From NCBI GenBank assembly GCA_002772195.1, contig PCSG01000119.1:1-10380 (forward strand): 10,380 bases of DNA, in the 5' to 3' direction. This document shows, piece by piece, positions 1 to 6,829 of the stretch. The translations under genes and the position numbers were made by a program. The notes under the pieces are model-generated. The model saw nothing but the letters and a program-made list of their open reading frames with translations, did not search any database and was not told the DNA's origin. The DNA comes from Desulfobacterales bacterium CG23_combo_of_CG06-09_8_20_14_all_51_8. Lineage in GTDB: Bacteria > Desulfobacterota > Desulfobacteria > Desulfobacterales > Desulfosalsimonadaceae. How positions within the stretch are numbered: the stretch's first letter is position 1; each line of letters opens with the position of its first letter.

Positions 1-1
1 A

Positions 2-109
2 AAAATTGCCGTTTGGAAGATTAAAAAAATAATTTCAGGATATTATATGGCATATCCCGCCTCAATTGAGGGGGAAGATCCGTTTAAAATTGGAAAAGAT
101 AAATATGGC
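2..109 (+). pseudogene. Out-of-frame N-terminal segment of the methyltransferase gene (partial at window edge)
   Basis: This frame is open from position 2 to a TGA at 170-172. Its first part translates to a natural-looking sequence that includes MAYPASIEGEDPFKIGKDKYG from the ATG at 47. That ATG has an AGGA at 37-40 with 6 bp spacing, a better start signal than any codon in the methyltransferase frame. The methyltransferase motif I (ALELGSG) begins in the next frame at 108. Joining KDKYG to ALELGSG gives a continuous methyltransferase N-terminus. Restoring two bases in the GGCG at 107-110 (for example GGCGCG) would fuse the frames. I infer a 2-bp loss, real or from assembly. The gene may start at 47 or continue upstream of the window, because the frame is also open back to position 2. 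Confidence 0.5.
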
Positions 110-773
110 GTTGGAGTTGGGCAGCGGTCTCTCTCCTGTCATGAAACACACGGATCGAATGGTGTATTCTGACTTGTCTTTTATTGCGTTGAAACAACTC
201 AAAGAAAAATTAGGCAGGGGGATTTATGTGGTCGCTGATGGCGTTAATTTGCCTTTTAAGTCCGGGTTTTTTTCGCATGTTATTTGTTCGGAAGTGCTGG
301 AGCATATCCCCAATGACGGTCAGGTTATGAGCGAAATGGCAAGAGTGATGAGACTATCGGGCAGATTGATGATCACCTTTCCCCATCGCAAAGCTTATTA
401 TACTTTTGATGATCGGTTTGTTTCGCATTTGCGCAGATATGAGTTGTCTGAAGTAAAAATAAAATTAGAACAGTCAGGATTTATGATTAACCGTATCCAA
501 AAGGTGCTGGGGCCCATGGACAAGGCCACCATCTGTCTGTTGATTTTTTTGTTTATGTCTTTTCAAAAAATTCACAAAAAGGACATTTGGGGAAAAAACG
601 ATTTCAAACCTGCAAAAGCAGTTGTTTGGTTTTTTAAACTTGTAAATTATTTTTATACCGCGCTGGCATGGCTGGATGCCAGAATAACGCCCATGTCAAT
701 GTCTTCGGTTTTACTGGTTTATGCTACCTTGTTGAAAACTGATCCGGGCGGTAAAGATCGAAAAAATATATAG
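66..773 (+). CDS. Class I SAM-dependent methyltransferase (Methyltransf_11-like), 5' end doubtful
   Basis: The 235-residue reading has the Rossmann methyltransferase pattern. Motif I is LELGSGLSP (about residues 16-24), an acidic position sits in VVADGVNLPF (55-64), and the post-II segment is SEVLEHIPN (75-83). A GRLMITFPHRK strand (99-109) is followed by a DDRFVSHLRRYE stretch. Two hydrophobic stretches near residues 154-165 and 186-222 suggest membrane association. The family transfers a methyl group from S-adenosylmethionine; the substrate cannot be read from sequence. A TTG at 66 or ATG at 105 could start this frame, but neither has a Shine-Dalgarno sequence. The true N-terminus probably lies in the other frame upstream, so the gene may be frameshifted. 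It precedes a TPR membrane protein by 55 bp on the same strand, which fits a glycan or glycoprotein locus. Confidence 0.75.
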   Translation: MRGKIRLKLEKINMALELGSGLSPVMKHTDRMVYSDLSFIALKQLKEKLGRGIYVVADGVNLPFKSGFFSHVICSEVLEHIPNDGQVMSEMARVMRLSGRLMITFPHRKAYYTFDDRFVSHLRRYELSEVKIKLEQSGFMINRIQKVLGPMDKATICLLIFLFMSFQKIHKKDIWGKNDFKPAKAVVWFFKLVNYFYTALAWLDARITPMSMSSVLLVYATLLKTDPGGKDRKNI

Positions 774-828
774 CAATTCAGATGGATCGCCCCGTTTTTT
801 TATAAAATCGATACCGAAAATAGAATCC

Positions 829-2556
829 ATGGACTTTCGAAAAATTTCCAACCTGCTTAATCATTCCCTTTGGCCAATATTTCTGATTGTTATTATAACA
901 TCAATAATTTATATCCAAGCCGTTCAGTTTGATTTTGTCAACTATGATGACGATGGTTATGTTTATCAGAATCCTTTAGTAAAGTCGGGGATCAGCATTA
1001 ATGGTACGATAGAAGCTTTTGCTAAGGTGCACAAAGCCAACTGGATTCCACTGACTTTGATTTCATACATGACGGATACGGAGATTTTTGGCGTTTCTCC
1101 CGCCGGATACCATTTCACAAATATTATTTTCCATGTTCTGAATGCGTTGTTGGTGTTCTTTTTTTTAAGAATCAGTACCGGTCGCGCATGGTCTGGTTTT
1201 TTTGTGGCCATGCTTTTTGCAATCCACCCCCTGCATGTGGAGTCCGTCTCCTGGATATCCGAGCGAAAAGACGTGTTAAGCACTTTTTTCGGCCTTTGCT
1301 CCATAATCATGTATGTTCGATACGCAAAAAAAAAGGAATGGGAAAAATATGTTGCAGTTTTTCTGCTGTTTTTATGCAGTCTGATGTCCAAGCCGATGCT
1401 GGTAACACTTCCAATGGTTTTTCTTCTGCTTGATTTCTGGCCACTCTGGCGAATGTCATCTAATCAAATTTCTGAAAATTTCCGAAATCTCCTGATGCTT
1501 ATTCTAGAAAAACTTCCTTTTTTTATCCTTTCCTTAGTATTCAGCCTCATTGCCATTTTGAGCCAGAAATCAGGCGGTGCTGTGGGCACTACATCCAGGT
1601 TCCCCTTTCCGGTCAGACTGATGAACGCGGTGGTCTCTTATGCGGAATACCTCTATAAGGCGTTCCGGCCGACAAATCTTTCGGTTATTTATCCTTATCA
1701 ACATAATATAGGTATGTTACACCTACTGATCAGCATTTTTGTATTGCTGACGATTACGTGTGGCGTTTTTTTCTGGAATAAAAAAAATCCCGCTTTGCTT
1801 GTGGGATGGTCATGGTTTTTAATAACGCTTTTACCGGTCATCGGGTTAATTCAGGTGGGGACACAGTCCATGGCCGACCGTTACACATATTTTTCATTGA
1901 TCGGTCTGTCCATCGCGGCAGTGTGGGCCATGCATGATTTCACAATTAAATTTCAACTCAATAAACGGATCGTCGGAATAGTCATGGCAGCCATAATCTT
2001 AACGTTTTCCATGATGACTGTAAACCAAGTGAGCACATGGAAAAACAGCGAGACACTGTTTGCCCATGCACTGTCGGTGACGAGGGACAACTGGGTGGCC
2101 CATTTAAATTATGGGGAAGCGCTTATTGAAAAAGGAGAGGTGGATGCGGCCATCGACCAATACGAAAAAGCGCTGGCAATCAAGCCGGATTTTGAATTGG
2201 CGTACTTAAATATCGGCGCTGCATTCGCCCAAAAAGGACAAACAGATACCGCCATTGCCTATTATCAAAAAGCGCTGGCAATAAAACAAAACCTGCCCAC
2301 CGCATGGTTGAATCTGGGAAATGCGTATTTTCGGAAAGGTATGCCGGACAAGGCTATGACTCATTATGAGACGGCGCTTTCATTTAAACCGAATTTTGCG
2401 GAAGTGTATTGCGGTATCGGAGCAGTGATGGCAGGGAAGGGCGATTTGCATAAAGCAATGCAGGCATTTCAGCAGGCGCTTGACATTGATCCGGGGTCGA
2501 TTTTAGCCAGAACCAGTATCAGGCGGATTGAACAAAAAATGACGACAACTCAATAA
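829..2556 (+). CDS. Polytopic GT-C/TMTC-like membrane protein with four C-terminal TPRs
   Basis: This is a 575-residue protein. It has an N-terminal membrane segment (about 13-31), then a loop with the acidic motif NYDDDGYVYQNP (38-49, D40-D42), then roughly ten hydrophobic segments up to residue 398. HPLHVESVSWISERKDVLST (133-152), KPMLVTLP and ADRYTYFSLIGL are hallmarks of the large bacterial TPR family that resembles eukaryotic TMTC O-mannosyltransferases (GT-C fold). Four 34-residue TPRs fill 421-556. In GT-C enzymes an acidic pair in the first outside loop is catalytic and the sugar donor is polyprenyl-linked; that role here is inference. The WHP motif of relatives reads W72-I73-P74. The ATG at 829 is the first in frame; its ribosome binding site is weak. 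The gene may be co-transcribed with the methyltransferase upstream, and it converges on the next gene. Confidence 0.8.
   Translation: MDFRKISNLLNHSLWPIFLIVIITSIIYIQAVQFDFVNYDDDGYVYQNPLVKSGISINGTIEAFAKVHKANWIPLTLISYMTDTEIFGVSPAGYHFTNIIFHVLNALLVFFFLRISTGRAWSGFFVAMLFAIHPLHVESVSWISERKDVLSTFFGLCSIIMYVRYAKKKEWEKYVAVFLLFLCSLMSKPMLVTLPMVFLLLDFWPLWRMSSNQISENFRNLLMLILEKLPFFILSLVFSLIAILSQKSGGAVGTTSRFPFPVRLMNAVVSYAEYLYKAFRPTNLSVIYPYQHNIGMLHLLISIFVLLTITCGVFFWNKKNPALLVGWSWFLITLLPVIGLIQVGTQSMADRYTYFSLIGLSIAAVWAMHDFTIKFQLNKRIVGIVMAAIILTFSMMTVNQVSTWKNSETLFAHALSVTRDNWVAHLNYGEALIEKGEVDAAIDQYEKALAIKPDFELAYLNIGAAFAQKGQTDTAIAYYQKALAIKQNLPTAWLNLGNAYFRKGMPDKAMTHYETALSFKPNFAEVYCGIGAVMAGKGDLHKAMQAFQQALDIDPGSILARTSIRRIEQKMTTTQ
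2165..2282 (+). repeat. 16-bp direct repeat, 102 bp apart, within TPR-coding DNA
   Basis: The 16-base string AAAAAGCGCTGGCAAT occurs at 2165-2180 and again at 2267-2282. The offset is exactly 102 bp, which equals 34 codons, or one TPR unit. It encodes the KALAI helix end of the first and second TPRs. This suggests that one repeat arose by recent duplication or gene conversion. Confidence 0.85.
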
Positions 2557-2584
2557 ACGCCCATTTTTGTAGAATTTGCTGATT

Positions 2585-4648
2585 TCAGGCGGAAGGCGTG
2601 GGCAATAGACGGAGACTTTGTTTATATATTTCAAATTCGCTTTCAATAAAAGGCTCCATTTTTTCAATCCCGATGATTGGAAACAGGATATCTGAGCTAA
2701 ATTTTTGTAAATCATTCCCGGCTTTTTCAGCGCCTGTTAATTTAAAAAAAATGCTTAATAATTCAGAAGCTTTTTCGGTATCGCCACTCAAATAATAATT
2801 TTTTGACATTCTCAGATAAACAATGGGTTCTTCAGGATGTTTTGAAAGATAAATACCATAAAAAAATGTTGCCCTTTTTTGATATCCAGCCATGCTGAGC
2901 GCTTCAGCAATGTTCAATAAACCCTTTTGGTTTTCTGAATTTTCCCGATAAATCTCTCTGAACAGGTCGAGCGCCTGATTATAATCTCCAATGTGCAGAA
3001 GACATGCGGCTTTAAGGCTCTCCAGCGCCGATGTATTCGGATTTTTGTCGATCATCTGGATTGCCTTATCCCATGCTGCTTCTTTCATATACGTCTGGAT
3101 AAGAAAATCAAAAGCGACCATATAGTTTTCATCGGTTTCAAGCGCCAGTTGAAAAAAATGTCGGGCGCTTTCATAATTATGCTGGTGAAAAAAGATCAAC
3201 CCCATATTGGCAAGAGTGGAAGCTTTTTCTTCTTTTGCATCATGCATATAACCGGTTAATGCTTTTGAATAATATCTTAACGCCATTTCAGGGTTTTTCA
3301 TTCCAATGACAAACCCCATGGACTGCTTTGGCCGGGCGTGGCCGGGCGCTTTATTCATGGCATCAAACCATATTTTTTCTCCTGAACCCCAGTCAAAATT
3401 TCGTGTGTAAGTGGCGATGCTTGTCAGAAAAATAATGGCGATTATGAAAAAGCGGATCATCATTCCAATTGGTTGACGGGACTTTAAGTGATCGGATACG
3501 TGATAAAGCGCTACTGCCACCGGGGGAAAAAGGAATACAGACGGCAGATAATTTCTATGTTCGAAGACCATCTCAAGTGGCAATATGCTTGATTCTATAC
3601 TGTGAGCAACGAAATAGAACACAGCGCCAAATCGAATCAGCAGTGGAATCTTAGGGGAAACAACACATGCAGTGAAAAATGACACCATCAGAGCAATATA
3701 TAAAAAGGTCTGGGGAGGTGAAAAAATTCCCGATGATATAAGAATTTCATGCTCGAGTGAAAATCGCTGCGGCAATGGATAAAAAATAAGCGACAGGTAA
3801 TACAGCAGGATTTTAGGCTGGGTGAGAAGCCGTTCATAAAGTGTGAAAGGCCTTTTTTCATACAACGCCTGCAATTTTGGCAAGCTGACGGTGTAAAACA
3901 AAAAACATAGGGCAAGAACAATGAAGATCAAAAATCCAGCAATAAATTCTTTTCTGGTAAGTATCTGGTAGTCCGCTTTCCCGAAAAGAAAATATTCTAA
4001 GACCAGAATCAAGGGAATGGTGATGATGCCGTTTTCCTTTGAGAAGAAAGAGCATGCAATCCCGACCGTGCAACAGATATAATAAATAATTTTTTGTTTA
4101 GTGAATTTTGCCAGCCGGGCTTCAATAAAAAAACCGAGCGACATGAGTGAAAAAAAAGCACATAACGAGGCCATTCTTTGGACAATGTATGTCACAGACT
4201 GAATCTGAATGGGATTTACCGCCCAGAGAACTGTTGAAAGTAAAACAATAAAGTGCTTTTCCCTGTCAGGGATTTTTTCAAGCGCCGGGGTTCTGAAAAC
4301 AAGAATCAGCAACCACATCAGCATCAGTGACGTTGCCGCGTGAAGTGAGATATTTACAAAATGATATCCAATGACATCTTTCCCTCCGACAAGGGCATTC
4401 ATGGCGAATGAAAAGCATGATAATGGGCGGTATAGCTTTTCAGGCTTCGAAAGCGAGGAATAGAAGCTGCCCTTTATGTTTTTTATTGACAGACTGTTGA
4501 TCTGTATTTTTGGGTTATCTACGATATTGTGAAAGTCGTCTAAAATCCAGGGAGAGTGAAATGTATTTGAATAGATAATAAAGACGAGAGCGACGATCAT
4601 GAGCCAGGGTAACGTATATTTGAACTCTGTTTCTTTTAACATTTGCAT
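2585..4648 (-). CDS. Polytopic GT-C/TMTC-like membrane protein with degenerate TPR tail (EHRNYLPS subfamily)
   Basis: This is a 687-residue protein. A membrane segment at about 13-28 is followed by WILDDFHNIVDNP (34-46), giving the acidic pair D37/D38 in the first outside loop. Further hydrophobic segments run to about residue 415. Diagnostic stretches are YRPLSCFSFAMNAL (73-86), NPIQIQSVTYIVQRMASL (145-162), SKENGI (203-208) and VFEHRNYLPS (361-370). They mark a different subfamily from its two neighbours, which carry an ERK(D/N)xLST motif instead. The soluble tail (about 420-687) has helical repeats, for example residues 475-508 and 545-570, but the TPR consensus is weak. The function is probably transfer of a lipid-linked sugar to a protein or glycan outside the cytoplasmic membrane; this is family-based inference. 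The start at 4648 has only a weak AAGAAAG signal, and M3 (4642) is an alternative. It lies 80 bp downstream of the next TPR gene. Confidence 0.78.
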   Translation of the reverse strand: MQMLKETEFKYTLPWLMIVALVFIIYSNTFHSPWILDDFHNIVDNPKIQINSLSIKNIKGSFYSSLSKPEKLYRPLSCFSFAMNALVGGKDVIGYHFVNISLHAATSLMLMWLLILVFRTPALEKIPDREKHFIVLLSTVLWAVNPIQIQSVTYIVQRMASLCAFFSLMSLGFFIEARLAKFTKQKIIYYICCTVGIACSFFSKENGIITIPLILVLEYFLFGKADYQILTRKEFIAGFLIFIVLALCFLFYTVSLPKLQALYEKRPFTLYERLLTQPKILLYYLSLIFYPLPQRFSLEHEILISSGIFSPPQTFLYIALMVSFFTACVVSPKIPLLIRFGAVFYFVAHSIESSILPLEMVFEHRNYLPSVFLFPPVAVALYHVSDHLKSRQPIGMMIRFFIIAIIFLTSIATYTRNFDWGSGEKIWFDAMNKAPGHARPKQSMGFVIGMKNPEMALRYYSKALTGYMHDAKEEKASTLANMGLIFFHQHNYESARHFFQLALETDENYMVAFDFLIQTYMKEAAWDKAIQMIDKNPNTSALESLKAACLLHIGDYNQALDLFREIYRENSENQKGLLNIAEALSMAGYQKRATFFYGIYLSKHPEEPIVYLRMSKNYYLSGDTEKASELLSIFFKLTGAEKAGNDLQKFSSDILFPIIGIEKMEPFIESEFEIYKQSLRLLPTPSA

Positions 4649-4728
4649 CTTTCTTACCGGTGGCCTATGATAACAAATCAGCGCAATCGCGGCGGAGCCT
4701 TTTGCGTAATGCTTGTTTTATAAGCTGT

Positions 4729-6747
4729 TTACTTCGTTTTGTTTTGCATAATCCGCAAAACAGTATCCAGACCCTTTTGGGATTCCTGGTGACCGGGTCG
4801 GATTTCCAATGCCTGATTGAAAAACTTCAATGCGTTATCGGGATGGCCCAAACCGAGCGCCACAGCCCCGAGTTTGGACAACACATCAGGATTGTCCGGT
4901 TCATGTTGAAGGGCGTATAGATATATATTTTCAGCTAAGTCCAGGCGTCCGCTTCTATAATAGATATTTCCTAAATTTATACTGGCTAAAGTATTATCTG
5001 GTTTGAGTTCGATGGCTTTTTGATAATATTGAGCTGCGAGAGTTTGTTTTTGCAGGGCATTGTAAGCAACTCCCAGTAAAAAATAGAGTTCGCTATTGGA
5101 TGGATCTGTTGTTAGTGCTTGATTATAGTATTGAATGGCTTGTTCATACTTGCCCATATCCGCCATTGCATAGCCTGTTAATCTCAATGCTTTAGAATCA
5201 TCTGGTTTAATTTTTAATGCCTGGTTGAAATAGGTGATCGCTTCTTCGATTTTTTCCATGTTCATCAAGGCCATCCCCATATTTATCAGGGCGTTGTAGT
5301 GTCTGGGATTTTTTTTTAGAATAAATTCATAATGCGGTAAAGCCTGTATTAGGTTTCCTTTTTTCGATAATGCCTCACCAAGATTCAAGTGAGCCAGGAT
5401 GTTGTCCGGTTTAATTTGAATGACATATGAAAAAAGCGTGACGCTGTTTCGCCAGTGACCGACCTGCTTCCAGGTAAGAACCGATAAGATACAAAGTATG
5501 GCTGTCGATACTGTCATAAGGCAGGCCTTCGGGTGAGGCAGAAATTTTGTCAGAGCAGGCATTCCCCAAGCGATCAGAATAAAGATGCCGATAAGGGGCA
5601 CATATGCCCATCGGTCCGCCAAAGCGGGCCATACCCCTCCCTGCACCAGCCCGATTACCGGTATCAGGCAGCCCAGATACCACAGCCATCCGGTCACCAG
5701 CCAGGGATACTGTCTGGCCATCAGAAATATCAGAACGGTTATAGCAATGATAATGATGGCTGCGCCAACCGGCTGCCAGATTGGAATAGTTTCGGGAAAT
5801 GGGTAATAAATAGACAACTTAGTCGGCCAGATCATTTTCCATAGATAAACCAAATACGAAACAATCGCATTTCCAACTCGCAGGTTCATGGGAACACTGG
5901 TCTGAGCAATCAATAATTTTTTGGTCTGGAGAGTAAACACAGTAACAGCAATGGTAATGAAGGATGGCAGTAATAGCGGAATTTTTTCAAGCACCAGCCA
6001 GGTCAGTCCGGATGGATGCATCCCCCGGCATAGACCTGAATGGATGTTTGCTGGGGTTTGTCCCAAATTGATACGGCCCAGAGGCCAAAAGTCCAAAAGA
6101 AGCATTACGCACGGCAGGACCACGAGCATTGGTTTGGCAAGTAAGCCTAAAGTAAGTGCGGAAAAAACCAATAAATATCTTAAAATAGTTTGTTTTCTCG
6201 CGTAATAAACGTAAGCCAGCAGGGTCAACATCCAAAATGTTGTCGATAGAAGGTTTTTCCGTTCAGCGATCCATGCCACGGAATCCACATTAATCGGATG
6301 CAGAGCGAACAGGGCCGCCAAAAATCCACACTGCCATATCGCGCCTGTCATAAGGTAAAACGTTATAAAAAGAAACACGGCGTTGAATAAATGAAGCAGC
6401 AGATTGACCAAATGGTGCGGTCCCGGGTTCATGCCGAATAGCTGGCAATCCAACATGTGGGATAGCCAGGTCAATGGATGCCAATATGTCTTGTCATCTG
6501 TTTTTGAAGGATCGAAAGCCCATTCAACACCCTTGAGGCTAAACCCTATATTAATATTATTATTTTCAATGATATACGTATTATCATCAAAATTGATAAA
6601 ATCAAAGGCATGTACTTGCCAGTACACAAAGATGGTGACAAGGATGATAAGCAAGGGGATGAAAAACAACTGCCGTTGAACAGAGAAAAACATTTTTTGA
6701 GAAAAAGAATAATTGGAACTTGAAAATTTTTTTTGCACGATTCTCAT
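4729..6747 (-). CDS. Polytopic GT-C/TMTC-like membrane protein with six C-terminal TPRs
   Basis: This is a 672-residue protein of the same subfamily as the first TPR membrane protein in the window. After a basic N-terminus and a membrane segment (about 28-44) comes INFDDNTYIIENN (51-63) with acidic pair D54/D55. YWHPLTWLSHMLD (88-100), HPINVDSVAWIAERKNLLST (150-169), KPMLVVLP (205-212) and ALADRWAYVPLIG (375-387) are typical of the family. About ten hydrophobic segments reach residue 425. Six near-canonical 34-residue TPRs occupy 449-652. By analogy with eukaryotic TMTC proteins, the TPR tail would bind the acceptor protein on the sugar-donor side of the membrane; this is inference. The ATG at 6747 has a GGA about 10 bp upstream; M19 is a less likely start, with no visible ribosome binding site. 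It follows ppdK by 82 bp on the same strand. Confidence 0.82.
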   Translation of the reverse strand: MRIVQKKFSSSNYSFSQKMFFSVQRQLFFIPLLIILVTIFVYWQVHAFDFINFDDNTYIIENNNINIGFSLKGVEWAFDPSKTDDKTYWHPLTWLSHMLDCQLFGMNPGPHHLVNLLLHLFNAVFLFITFYLMTGAIWQCGFLAALFALHPINVDSVAWIAERKNLLSTTFWMLTLLAYVYYARKQTILRYLLVFSALTLGLLAKPMLVVLPCVMLLLDFWPLGRINLGQTPANIHSGLCRGMHPSGLTWLVLEKIPLLLPSFITIAVTVFTLQTKKLLIAQTSVPMNLRVGNAIVSYLVYLWKMIWPTKLSIYYPFPETIPIWQPVGAAIIIIAITVLIFLMARQYPWLVTGWLWYLGCLIPVIGLVQGGVWPALADRWAYVPLIGIFILIAWGMPALTKFLPHPKACLMTVSTAILCILSVLTWKQVGHWRNSVTLFSYVIQIKPDNILAHLNLGEALSKKGNLIQALPHYEFILKKNPRHYNALINMGMALMNMEKIEEAITYFNQALKIKPDDSKALRLTGYAMADMGKYEQAIQYYNQALTTDPSNSELYFLLGVAYNALQKQTLAAQYYQKAIELKPDNTLASINLGNIYYRSGRLDLAENIYLYALQHEPDNPDVLSKLGAVALGLGHPDNALKFFNQALEIRPGHQESQKGLDTVLRIMQNKTK

Positions 6748-6779
6748 GCTTCAAGTCCATTCATCATAAACAAAAGAAA

Positions 6780-6828
6780 TTCGGCATAAAAATTTTTTAT
6801 GAATTTAAAATGTTATGGCTTAACCGAA
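6780..6828. other. AT-rich interrupted inverted repeat after ppdK
   Basis: TTCGGCATAA at 6780-6789 can pair with TTATG (6813-6817) and CCGAA (6824-6828), leaving a six-base bulge. Inside it lies a palindromic run, CATAAAAA followed by TTTTTTATG. It begins immediately after the ppdK stop codon. It lacks the GC-rich stem and clean T-tract of an intrinsic terminator, so whether it limits read-through into the next gene is unknown. Confidence 0.3.
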
Positions 6829-6829
6829 C

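Noticed and set aside
745..801. Possible terminator after the methyltransferase (CGGGCG, later CGCCCCG followed by a T-run)
   Set aside because: The stem is imperfect, needs a bulge, and has a loop of about 38 nt, too long for a credible intrinsic terminator.
829..6747. Inverted repeat recombination between the two same-subfamily TMTC-like genes
   Set aside because: The similarity is at the protein level only; compared motif regions differ at many bases, so no long DNA identity is available for recombination.
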